Assembly (NCBI GenBank): GCA_018902385.1
Contig: JABSSW010000059.1
Coordinates: 1 to 64,000, forward strand
Source: Physcia stellaris
Lineage: Eukaryota; Ascomycota; Lecanoromycetes; Caliciales; Physciaceae
DNA length: 64,000 nt
Direction: 5' to 3'
A program made the position numbers and the translations under genes. The notes beneath the pieces were generated by a model. It ran no database searches. It had not been told where the DNA came from and saw nothing but the letters and a program-made list of their open reading frames with translations. Below, piece by piece: positions 36,997 through 47,438 of this stretch (its first letter is position 1; each line of letters opens with the position of its first letter).

Positions 36997-37557
36997 AGCC
37001 GCTATTTGCACACCCCCTTTTACTGCGTGCAATCCCCCGCTGAGGTTAGGGTTTTCGGAACGCGAAAGCAAAATCTTCGAGTATCAACGAGGTGAGAAGA
37101 GAATCACATTTGAGTGCGTTTCGCATCAAAATTTCATCATGTACTCAACAAATCAATTCGCATGCTATGTACATTGTCGCTTTCGACCAATGAGATCGAA
37201 GCTATTATCAAGAAGTCAATTCGTTCGAATTCGAGATTCTTGCAACAATGTATGGTCGCGATATTGTTTTCGCAGAGCTCGAGATCAGGTCATATTGAAT
37301 TCTCAAACGAAGCGACGTCATGATCTCATCGATCGATTTGAGCTCGTTAGTGATGACTCGACGTTTCACAAAGGTATTCGTCGTCATATTGAGTGAAACA
37401 GCACGTTACTGAAGATGTAAAGATGATACATGAAACTTGATGTGACATACTGTATTTGAAGATTAACTCTAGATAATTCTTATCGATAGATTATCGATAA
37501 GATCGGAATCAATTCGGGGAATTGCACGCAGTAAAAGAGGATGTGCAAATAGCGATT
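36997..37557 (+). mobile_element. Nested TIR element, copy A (about 561 bp)
   Basis: Begins AGCCGCTATTTGCACACCCC and continues CTTTTACTGCGTGCAATCCC. Its right end (37516-37557) is the inverted, slightly mutated counterpart. It contains a small open frame at 37139-37396 (85 codons) that is shared, diverged, with copy B. No transposase motif recognised. Confidence 0.8.
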
Positions 37558-37672
37558 TTCTTCTGAAAACATTATCAAAAATTCGAGTGATAAAATACAA
37601 AACATTAGCTAACATGTATTTTTGATAGTTTTCAGTCTCAAGAATCTGTATTTTTCTCGATTAAACAAAGAA

Positions 37673-38249
37673 AGTCGCTATTTGCACATTTTTTTTTATT
37701 GCGTGCAATTCTTCCGTTGAGATTAGAATTTTCGAAAGACGAAAGCAAAACTTTCGAGTACGAAAAAAGTGAAAAGAAAATCACATTTGAGTGCGTTTCG
37801 CATCAAAATTTCATCATGTATTCATCGAATCAATTCGCATGCTAAATACATTGTCGTTTTCGATCAATGAAATCGAAGCTATTACAAAGAAATCAATTCG
37901 TTCGAATTCGAATTTCAATGTATGATCGCGATATTGTTTTCGCAGAGCTCGAAATCATACTGAATTTTCAAAAGAGACGACGTCATGATTTCATCGGCCG
38001 ATTTGAGCTCGTTGATGATAAAACGACATTTTACAAAGATATTCGTCGTCATATTGAGTGAAACAGCACGTTGCTGAAGATGTAAAGATGATGCATGGAG
38101 TTTGATGTGGCATATCTCAACGGTGTTGCGAAGGCAACTCCCAGTGTTTGGAGATTAACTCTAGAAAATTTTTATCGATAGCTTATCGATAGGGTCGGAA
38201 TCATCCCGGGGGATTGCACGCAGTAGAAGGGGGTGTGCAAATAGCGGCT
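37673..38249 (+). mobile_element. Nested TIR element, copy B (about 577 bp)
   Basis: Same element as copy A, in the same orientation, 115 bp downstream. The left end AGTCGCTATTTGCACA is mutated, while the right end (ggattgcacgcag...tgtgcaaatagcggct) is near perfect to copy A's left end. The counterpart small frame is at 37867-38061 (64 codons). Differences from copy A include many C/T and G/A changes and small indels. Confidence 0.8.
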
Positions 38250-40624
38250 TTTTAAACAAATTTCCGAGCAAGATTGACATCTCCTTTTCGTTTTTTATTT
38301 TAGGGTTGATAATTTTACGTACTATACGTATTATCGGTGTACTACTGGTGCATCATCAAATTTCGTAGTATAGTATAGTATTGAGCTTCTGTGGTGTAGT
38401 ACACTTCAAAAATCGGTAGTATAGTATGGTATGAGGCCTGTGGTGCACTACTCGCACCATTGGGCGCCTTGGCACCATTGAAACACCCACTATCATAGTT
38501 ACCGACTTTCCAGAATTCAACTCTAAAAAGTCGACTACTTTAGTGCACGGATCTATCATTGTCGGAAAGGGTGGTACAGTGCTCATCCACCCTCCTAGCC
38601 TACCGACAGGTGGCGGGTCAATTGGTCCATTCGGATTCGGAGGACCTATCCGCCCGCCTAGTGGAAGTAACGGCTGTCCATCGTTCTTTGGCAAATCATT
38701 TTGTCCGCCCTCGATTAATATTGAGCCTCCTGGCTCTACAAACATTGATCCGAATAATCTGCCTGATGGAACCGATCCGAGCAACCCAGACAACTCAGAA
38801 AATAGTGAGACGGACACAACTAGATCTCAAGAACAAACCACGAAATCTGGAGAACAGACGGGCTCCTCAACATCTAAGACTTCTACACAAAGTACTGTGT
38901 CTCATCCTTCAAGCGTTTCGGCTACTGCTACTAAGTCAATGCCAACGACTAGGGCATCTAAATCAGGTTCAAGATCTTCAAGCATCCCCAGTTCAGCGTC
39001 TTCAAGTACAAAGTCATGTTCAGCTTCGGACTGTGGTTGCGTAACCTTGAGCTATGCACCAGACTCAACCCCTAATCCTCTAGATGATGACTCCAACGAG
39101 ATGAGAAAACGAAAACTCGCAGGCCGGTTCATCAACAACAAACGACAAATCAATTACAATAAAAAAACTGCTAAGGATGTGGGGCAAGGTGCATGCGCGG
39201 TCAATCAATTCATGATCAAGCCAGCATATCCGGGACCTGCCGTCGTCACCAACTATGAAGGAGGCGGTGCTCCCCCAGAAATGGAAGCGTTTTATAAAAC
39301 TGCGACTTATTGGGCTGTACCTACAACGGCCCCAAGATGTGGAGCTCCTGTTTGGGGCTTCTTGGAGACTTCAGAACTTTCAGATAAGGCTAAAGGCGGT
39401 CCATGGGCCATTGGCGGGAACAAGAAATCTGTTAACATTGACCACGTCTGTACGTTTTCGATCTTCCTTCACTCGCTTCTCTGTTCAGAAAATCTAACAT
39501 TCATTCTCAGACGAGGTTAGCCTTCTTGACGAGTTTTTTGCAGCGCAGATAACCGCTGGCTTCGTATGCGCTGACGTTACTAATCTTTTTGACGTAACTG
39601 ACGGCAGCACGGGGGGTACGCGACTTGATACGGTCTTTGGTCAATTGCCCTCGCTGACGAACCCGGAATTCGTCGGCATGGATGCAGCTATCAATCGACT
39701 CAAAGGCGCCCTCTGGAACCCTGGCCTCGAAGGTGCGAATCTCGGCTGCGCGGGCTCCAATGCCTGCATACAATCCCTCAGCAATCTCGCTGTCGTAATG
39801 GCCATAGCCAACAACGATAAAGTCAAAGAATTATTTTCCGCGAGCAACGGCAGAATTTATGCTGCTTTCAAAGGCATTGACAATCTTATAAATGCCCAAG
39901 AAGCCTGCGGCAACCCTATCAAAGGCGCGAATGGCGATCTCAAGGCAACATGGGCAGACGCCTACTCAACTTGGATCACTGACAAAGTCAAGAGCAACAA
40001 TGATCTCATCACCAAGACCGCCTCCCAAATCAGCGCAGCCATTAGCACCGACGTCAACGCCGCGCCAGATAACAAGAAAGGTAACGTGCGGAATTGGTCA
40101 GTCTTTGTCTCAAATTTCAACGCTGCATATACCGTCAACTCCCTCACGTTTCCACAGCCAACAGTATGGCCAAACGACGGGCTTGGTATTCAGAGACGTG
40201 CCATTGCCACCGAGGGCGCTGCGTGCTCGATTCGACGCCATTCTGCGTCTGCTGGGAGCACCACGAAAAGCGAGTCATCCAGTACGTCCGCCGGCAGCAC
40301 CTCAAAAAGCGCATCGCATGTCACGTCTGGTGGCAGCACCACGAAGATGAACCCATTTAGCACAATCACCGAGCCGCCGTTTACCTCCCGAATTCCCCCG
40401 CCGTATACTAGTCCCAGATTCACGTGCACGAGCTCGGAGTAAGTTGGGAACATATACAACTGTGGGAACATAACTCTGGCTAAAATCCTTCTAGGGCAAA
40501 TCCCGTTGATCCCGATTACCCTTGTGTGTGTCAGGGACACAGTTACTGCACTCAGCTTACCGGGAACCCGTGTGGGTGGACAACGACGCCACCGGCAGAG
40601 AATTGCTGCATGGATTGTCACTGA

Positions 40625-41300
40625 GATGGTAAGAGTTTCTGAAGAGCCTTGCTATACCGCTTCGGATCTTCCGTTTGCACATCTGTCATTGGGGCAGAAT
40701 TCCCTCGTGTGCGACCAGACCATCGATGGTGGAAATCCGAACAACAGCAGCAATGTTCCAAGGACAATCGAGCTTTGACCTTTTCTGAGAGGGTGGCTAG
40801 ATAGAGGTGGGAATGGATTAGAGGCTGGTTGGGGGATCCGCTGCTGGAACAGCGAGCGCCATTATCCCCAGAGTTCTAGTGGGTGTTGGCGTTTGGTTCA
40901 GATCCGTCGTTGCCATCCGCTCACTGATCGGCGGTAAGTTTCAGGTACACGTTTAATTCTAATATCTGTGTGTAAAGGGATAAGGACTACGTCGCAGTGT
41001 GTGGCTCCCAGTATCTATTAGGGATTGCTTGAATGGACACGACCTTGAAAGTATTGTCCGCCACTGAAACGTGTCCTGGAGCGTTCCCCGTCATCGCTGC
41101 TTGGACGAGACTCGACGCTGTGGTGGTTCTCTAGTTCATGAGCATCGAGGGACCCCTGTTCCTCGTCCAGCGAGCAGTGGATTCTATTCCCACAGTGCTC
41201 CAGATATCTGCCAGGGGATATTGGTCGCTGTGTGAAAGATCAGCGAGCCGTCCTGAGAGATCAGTGTAGATGCCGGATGTTTCGAGGCCGTCGCCGTAGC
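40625..41300. other. Intergenic, no supported gene
   Basis: Short frames only, on both strands. It may hold the decayed 3' part of the minus-strand fragment at 41310-41610. Confidence 0.35.
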
Positions 41301-41309
41301 TAACGTCTG

Positions 41310-41610
41310 CCTAATGGTCGGATCTGTCCTTGTCGAAGTGATGGAGTGAAGTTATGTCGCTGCGGGTGATGGCGTGGTATTCATGTACGGAAGCATGGAA
41401 ACCGTGCAGCTATTGATGTCGCCGACAGCAGGAAGCTAAGAGAAGAAATATCAGGACAGTTTGGAAGCCTAGAATTTACCTATAGATAGCTTTATACAGT
41501 AGATTGTTGGGGCCTTTGCCGCCGACGCCTAAAAGCTCAAAGTACATACATTCGTGGAGTGGTCCGGGGCGACCATCGACACGGTGATTCAATCATCACG
41601 CAATTCCAAA
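41310..41610 (-). pseudogene. Minus-strand gene fragment (GVGGKGPNN motif)
   Basis: Coding-like block HRVDGRPGPLHECMYFELLG VGGKGPNNLLYKAIYR (about 41480-41585), then a plausible intron (GTAAATT near 41479 to CTCTTAG near 41436), then LPAVGDINSCTVSMLPYM (about 41380-41435) ending at a stop. No start codon or complete frame is found. It is tail-to-tail with the secreted-protein gene. It resembles parts of hypothetical secreted fungal proteins by recall only. Confidence 0.35.
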
Positions 41611-41697
41611 TCGATGTCACAAATCATCACATTTTTTCGAGGGATGTATTGATCGACGTTACGTACATCGTGCCAATTTCTTGAACGCTATTGGTTT
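41551..41697 (+). repeat. Dispersed repeat, deleted copy
   Basis: Shorter, more AT-rich counterpart of 48106-48366 in the same orientation. It partly overlaps the minus-strand gene fragment at 41310-41610. Confidence 0.5.
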
Positions 41698-42027
41698 CTC
41701 CTCGTGTATATACCTACATACACGCTAGGCAGCAGGTACAAAGTCTTGCTTCTGACCGTTTTGTATGCATATGTTGAGATAGCGGAGATGCTTCTTCTCA
41801 CGAGTACCGACATGAATAGTTTGTGACGACGAACAATTACATAAATATGGATTTCGCGGGAACTCAGAAGTCCTAATGCAGCTGTGCGTTTTTTGCTCGT
41901 CCATACCACAAGTCTCAATCCCCGAAAATCCCGAAGGGATACACCGTCTTGGCCATGCACGCCATGGTTCTCGCTAGTTCTGCATATCAGCTTCCTTTGA
42001 ATAGGATACCTCCCTAGTCCGTCGCCT

Positions 42028-45000
42028 TTATAGGAGATCCCGAGGGATCATATCTTTGTCTCGCATGAATTTCTCATCCGCTTCTTCCAAGACCTCACTA
42101 CCACCCCGTCCAATTCGAGGATGATGATCATTCTTGGCCTACAGTCATTTGGAGTTAGCTGGGCCTTTCGAATTGGTGTGAAAGAGGGTCAACAGTTACC
42201 AGTTTCCCATCATTAGGTCTTTCATGGTTGGATGAGGAAGGATGTTGCTCCTTTGAAGCCATGACGCTCGTTCCATAACTTCCTATGCGATATGCGCGGC
42301 CCCCAATTTCTACTTCGCCATATATGCTCGTTCCACTGATTACTACGCCATTTGTTGTGATAATAGTAGACCTGCGTTTCAATCATTATCACGTGTAATC
42401 GCACGTGCTTGAGATCAAAACTCACTTCCTGACAAGCTCGTCGAGATCTTCATCTTTGTGCATTCGAGTGCAATGAGCACGAAAATTGTCAAGACGAGAC
42501 CAAATCTTATCCTTTTCGGTGCAATTCATCGCAACGCATTGAAAGGTTCCATCATCGCCTTTTTTGGGTGCGATTTTGTGAACGCTTTTCATATGTCTGT
42601 CTGTATCATTTTGAGTACTGAAGGATTTGGGACAGCGCAAGCATTTGTGCGATCTGCTGTGACGTGAAGCGTGTTTTCTTTGATCATCTATGATTAGTCT
42701 CTTATATCATTTGGAAAGCATGACTTACTTGTACTCAGAATTATTGGCTGAAACATGATTACATTGTTCTTTTTTGGGTGCGATTTTGTGAACGCTTTTC
42801 ATATGTCTGTTTATACCGTTTTGAGTACTGAAGGACTTGGGACAGCGCAAGCATTTATGGGGTTTGCTGTGACGTGAAGCATGTTTTCTTTGATCATCTA
42901 TGATTAGTCTCTTATACGATTTGGAAAGCATGACTTACTTGTACTCAGAATTATTGTTTGAAACATGATTACATTGTTCATGGTCACATTTTAAGGATGC
43001 CGAGAGACTCCGGAGCTTGTCGCTTCTCGCTAGCGAACAGATCAGTATCGATCCAACCAGAGGCAGTCTGCTGCTGGCAAGGACTACTCACCCGACTCTA
43101 GACTCGATATTGTATTCGCCTTGGAACCTATGACAATCGGATCCGGCGTCAAGGGGGACGGAGTTGTTGGCATCTGGCCTTCTGTAGCATTTCTTGAACT
43201 TGAAGACTCTGCTCGATGCTCTAGCTGGTGTTCAATATACTTAGCGGGATGTAGTTCGTCTATTGATAGCTCAGCTACTGGCTCATGCAATGATTGCGGA
43301 GGCGCCTCGAATTCTTGAGCTGGGGATGATGCTATAGTCAGTATTGGAGCTGAGGATGATGCTGTACTCGGATCTTGCTCGTCTGCCTCGGTATCTTCAT
43401 CTTCGAGCGGCAACGCCATTAAGGCTATCTCCTCCATGTGTCTTCCAACATGTTTGACAAATTCTGCGCGAGATTTCCCTGGGACGACTTGGCATAAAGG
43501 ACACGCTTCGTTTCTTACCGTCCTTTCTCGTGTATTGCAAGCCATACTTAACGCAACTTTATATTTGGGCCCAGAAAAGGTTTGCTGATGACACCCTTCC
43601 AAGTGTTTCTGCCATTCCTGCTCGCTTTCGCATTGCTTAGTGCATTCAGTGCAGCTCCACGAGCGTATGACTCGATGCTCGTTGAATTCATGATCTGCCC
43701 AGGCTGCCCTAGTCGTAAATTGTGCCAGTTCCTTGCTGCATTGAGCGAAAGTACAAATGTACGGCCTTAAATCGACAAAAACGTGCATCCTAAAGATTGT
43801 GTATTAGTTACCATCAGGCCCGGCAATTGGATCTTGCGCAGTAAAAGAGAAAAAGCGTGGTGACATAGATTCTACTCTTACCAAGCCCAGCGCACCCATG
43901 GAGGGAAAACAACAGTTCATCCGTACAATATCGCAGTATACAAATGCCCGTGATAGGAATGCGAACTCAAGAAATCACGATATATCGATGTTAAAAGAAG
44001 CTGACAGTACTTACTTCCAACCAATTCGATTGGTTATGTGTCGTAAGGTGTCGCCACAAAAGGGACATTGAAAGGGTTTACCTGCGCCAACTTCTTCTGG
44101 AGCGGCAGGAACACGCAAAGATCCACCCTCAGGATTGCTAGAGAGGTAAGAAGTGTGCGATAGTGCATCTTCAGGAATGCTTGTCCCAAGACCTGAATCA
44201 TGGAATGCTGAATAAGGCCGAAAGGCGGAATAGAGATCATCTCGACTGTTAGCTGGTTCATTGTTATCGCTGGTCCGCCTTTGGACAGCCTCCATCTGTC
44301 GTCGCACCATTATATGTCTTTGCCAATTGGCTTCCCCTAAGCGATTCACCAATTGATTTCCTGCATTCTGGAACTTCTCTCGAACCAACGAGACATATTT
44401 CCAAGCTGGACCTGACAGATGGAATGGTACTACAGCAGGAATTGAAGCCTCGATACGAGACTTTCTCGCATAGAGCACATTTTGTCGCAGAGTTGGTCCC
44501 AGCTGAAGAAGGTAATCTATTTGGGATCTAAGTTCTTGGGTGAAGTCGTTTTCTTCGTCATGATCGGACAATGTCCCCACGCTTGTATTAGAGCTGTCAT
44601 CGCTGCTAGCGTCCTCATCCTCTCGAATGTGCGAAGAAATTACGACACGGGATTGTTCCACGAGTCTACCCAGCTCTTGAGCTTGTGCATCACTATGAGC
44701 AAAACTGGGTTCCACACAGAGTCGGCGAACCTCTTTCGAAGTGTGTAAGCGCATCTTATTCTCAGGCAAAATGCAAAACGACATGTTTGCATAAAAGAAA
44801 ACTCACCATCCAGTAATAATTGGCCTATGCTTCCCAGCGCATCTACTACGACGTTGTGCGCTTCGTCTGAATATTCCAGTGCTATGTCCAGCTCAGTTGG
44901 TCCAAAGCTTTGACCCCACAAGTATAACTTCGCAAATTCCTCTCTTGCGCCTAGGCACATCCACGTGCATGCGCCCTGCAACACCGTCCGGCACGAAATG

Positions 45001-45170
45001 TATAGTTGGCTAGCGAAACCCTCCGGGCGTTCAATCGAATCTTGTTCCTCGTTGACCGTCGCGGAGTCGGAAACGCTCTCCTCGAGCCATTCACGGGTGT
45101 ACTGTGCCGATGGTGAAGTAAGATCGCCCATGATTGGCGAAAGATGTTGATCTTCTATTATCTCAGTCAT
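42028..45170 (-). CDS. Fungal C2H2 zinc-finger protein, eight exons, 852 aa
   Basis: Exons 44807-45170, 44015-44732, 43092-43789, 42939-43029, 42729-42887, 42426-42677, 42200-42371 and 42028-42132. All introns are GT-AG and the phases close to 853 codons including the stop. The N-terminal half is acidic and Ser-rich. A first finger cluster spans the exon 2-3 junction (CPFCGDTLRHITNRIGWK, then DLRPYICTFAQC, CTECTKQC, CPLCQVVPGK...HVGRHMEEIALMALP). Exons 4-6 give further fingers (CDHEQCNHV...SEYKKHASRH, HKCLRCPKSF...RHMKSVH, FQCVAMNC...DNFRAHCTRMH). The C-terminus is EEADEKFMRDKDMIPRDLL. This layout is a known fungal family, probably nuclear, targets unknown. Exon 5 plus one intron is a tandem copy of the neighbouring unit. 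The 5' end faces the DUF7580-like gene 398 bp away. Confidence 0.85.
42560..42979 (-). repeat. 210-bp tandem duplication inside the C2H2 gene
   Basis: Units 42560-42769 and 42770-42979 are about 95% identical. Each has a 159-bp coding part plus a 51-bp intron. 159 is a multiple of three and splice sites are kept, so the duplication adds 53 residues in frame. Confidence 0.9.
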
Positions 45171-45568
45171 GCCGTATGCATTTTAGACTAGGTCGAAGAC
45201 TGAGAAGGACAGTTTGTTAATCCAGTTGCAATGGTGGTAGTACGACAATGTCATCGGTTTTGTCTTGAGCATCGAGAACTTCGGATGGGAAGAGATATTG
45301 CTCCAATGTTTTGATGAGATCTAGCTGCTTGGCCCAGCTTGTGCTCACTGCGTTTTTCCCCGCACTGATCTGCCCTGTGAGAATGCCTTACGTTGCTGCC
45401 TAAGGGCCTTGCGGAAAAATCGGGTTGGGACTTCAAAATCATCGTATTCTTGTTGACGCTTTCGACCTATATTTGAAAGAAAAACCAGTTTCAAAGTCTG
45501 AATTATCCTTCGCATTTTACTTCCCTTGGTCAAGTATCCTGGGTGAAGTTGGAGGGCTCAGGGCTGGG
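45171..45568. promoter_or_regulatory. Shared divergent promoter region
   Basis: 398 bp between the start codons of the minus-strand C2H2 gene and the plus-strand DUF7580-like gene. Any control elements must act in both directions or be packed closely. No specific motif recognised. Confidence 0.5.
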
Positions 45569-47438
45569 ATGGAAGCCGCCGGCTTAGCTCTAGCGGTCCT
45601 TCCCGCATTGATGGCTGCGGCACAAAATTATAACAGCTGCCTGGATCCTCTCAGACGCTACAGAAGATTCGCAAAAGAAGCGCAAGCTTATTGCAAAGGA
45701 ATTGATGTGCAAAGAACTATCTTCCGTAATGAATGTCGGAATCTCCTGGAAGAAGTTGTCGATCATGACACGGCCTCAGGCATGCTTAACACCCTCAGTG
45801 CGGAAGATACGGTATGGGTTGACAAGAGTCTTGATGATCAGCTGATGCGAAAGTTGGGGGAGTCACTCACAGCTTGCCTTGATGTCATTGGACTGCTTGG
45901 AGAGCACTTACAGGCTATAGCCGCGGACAGTGAATCCTTCAGACTGATAGTCGAAGAGGAGAAAAGATTGACCCCAAAGACCTTCAGGGATAAAATCTGG
46001 AAGCGCAATGTCGGGGAAAAACTTCGCTTGAGTTTCTCGAAGTCGAAACTAGATGAAAACGTCGCAAGGCTTCGGGCACACAACGACGACTTCAGGGTAC
46101 TGACACAGCAGACGCGGCAGGTTGTCTCGGAGCCGAAAAGTACTAGATGTCGAACCGTGGGTACTAATATTGTGAGATATCGAATAATTGGCAAAGCTTC
46201 TTGCCAGGTCTACCAAGCGCTTCAAAGAGCTTGTACCAAACATGCAGAGCATCTGGCGCACTTTCGAGTGGAAGTCGACCACACAGCATCTTTCAAAAAT
46301 TCAAATCCAGAGGTAAAATTTGATATGGCCTTCACCCACCGCGCTGCAGTTGATACCCTCCATCCAGGAGATCCAGTCTGGTTTTTAGTCTCTTCAACTA
46401 TTAATGAGCACGTTAATCACTGCTCCTCAAATAATCCAGCGGAGTTTCTGCACAGTGTTGAGAAGTCTCTCAAGCGTCAGATAGAGTCGGTCATTCCACC
46501 TACCAGCCAAAAGAGGGTCAAGAAGACGGTTAGATTTGACGCTTCGATCTCATCGCCGTCGCCGAAATCTTTCCGCCTCCACTCGTAACGAGACCGATAA
46601 TCCTGGGGAACTCCATCAGTGTCGATTTCTGCGACTTCCTGAGACGTCACTTTCGTCAGCCCTTGGAATCCGATACCTTTGTTGTGCTTGAAGAAACCGC
46701 GCAATGCACACAACGAGTCTACCCTTCCCAATCTACGGAATTGTCTGGTCCACGAAAGACAATCTCGCTCGGACAGCTGATTAAGTCTGCGAAATCTCAA
46801 GATTCTGTAGCAAACATTCAACTTCATAAGCGCGTTGGCCTTGCCAGGATATTGGCTCTTGCCGTTCTCCAGTACCACTCAACCCCTTGGTTACCATTAT
46901 CCTGTCGCAGCGAAGACATACTGTTCTTCTTCGTGTCTGGAAAGGAAAACAGAATGAATCTTTGTGCGCCATACATCAATGCAAGAATCCAAGGTAAAAG
47001 CATGCGGAATCTAGGTGCCTCTCAGTCTTCTATCATTGTGAGTCAATCTCAGGACATCAGTCACAGAAGACATTAGAAGACATTGCTGATGTCAATTCCT
47101 CCTAGGCCCGTAACCCACTGCTATTTAGCCTCGGTGTCATACTCCTCGAGCTTGCTCATGTTGCCAGCTTAGATAGGATGGCTAGACCCTGCGACGCTGA
47201 TAATGGCCTTGTCCATCGTGATTTTTTCACGGCCAGGCGACTTGCAAAAACCAAGGGTACGGTCATGGGAGGTATTTACGATGACATAGTCGAACAATTA
47301 GTGGAGGGCGCCTTCCCGTTTGGTGCTGATTTGGACGAAACCAAGATGCAAGCTGCATTCTATGAGAGAGTGGTGTCTCCACTGGATGAATTGGAGCAAG
47401 GACTCCGTAATCTTTGCTTGGGAGAGTCAGGTGGCTAA
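45569..47438 (+). pseudogene. DUF7580-like protein gene with a frame break
   Basis: ATG 45569 begins MEAAGLALAVLPALMAAAQN, the helical N-terminus typical of this fungal family. Helical sequence continues to about 46500. The first frame ends at TAA 46586-46588. The kinase-like C-terminal part continues in another frame from about 46530 (ILGNSISVDFCDFLRR; HKRVGLARILALAVLQYHST). It is spliced across intron 47038-47105 (GTGAGT...CCTAG) to ARNPLLFSLGVILLELAHVA and DFFTARRL..., with stop 47436-47438. I found no intron that joins the two frames near 46530-46588, so a one-base indel or sequencing error is likely. The role of DUF7580 proteins is unproven; some sit in incompatibility-type architectures (inference). 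Confidence 0.65.

Larger units (their letters stand above)
36776..38471. mobile_element. hAT-like non-autonomous element, composite, in a gene
   Basis: The left end is CAAGGCGCCCAATAGTGC. The right end reverse-complemented is CAAGGCGCCCAATGGTGC, one mismatch in 18. Both are flanked by GCACCATT (36768-36775 and 38472-38479), an exact 8-bp target duplication. CA(A)GG ends and 8-bp duplications are hAT hallmarks. The outer parts (36776-36996 and 38250-38471) are non-coding and contain short AGTATAGTA-like repeats. No transposase is encoded, so movement would need one supplied elsewhere. The inside holds two copies of another TIR element. Confidence 0.85.
35975..40624 (+). pseudogene. Secreted Ser/Thr-rich protein gene split by a transposon
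   Basis: Exon 1 starts ATG 35975 with a clear signal peptide (MCRYPSWFFSLLLLSWPQAS). A Ser/Thr-rich region follows to 36775. Coding resumes in exactly the same frame at 38480 if the element 36776-38471 and one 8-bp duplication copy are removed. Further exons: 38480-39449, 39511-40438 and 40495-40624, with introns 39450-39510 (GTACGT...CAG) and 40439-40494 (GTAAGT...TAG). After the Ser/Thr region come a globular domain (VSLLDEFFAAQITAGFVCAD; RLKGALWNP) and a Cys-rich end (PCVCQGHSYC...ENCCMDCH). With the insertion the frame stops at TAG 36788-36790, giving at most a 271-residue secreted fragment. The family resembles proteins near fungal chitinase loci (weak recall); function unknown. Confidence 0.7.
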
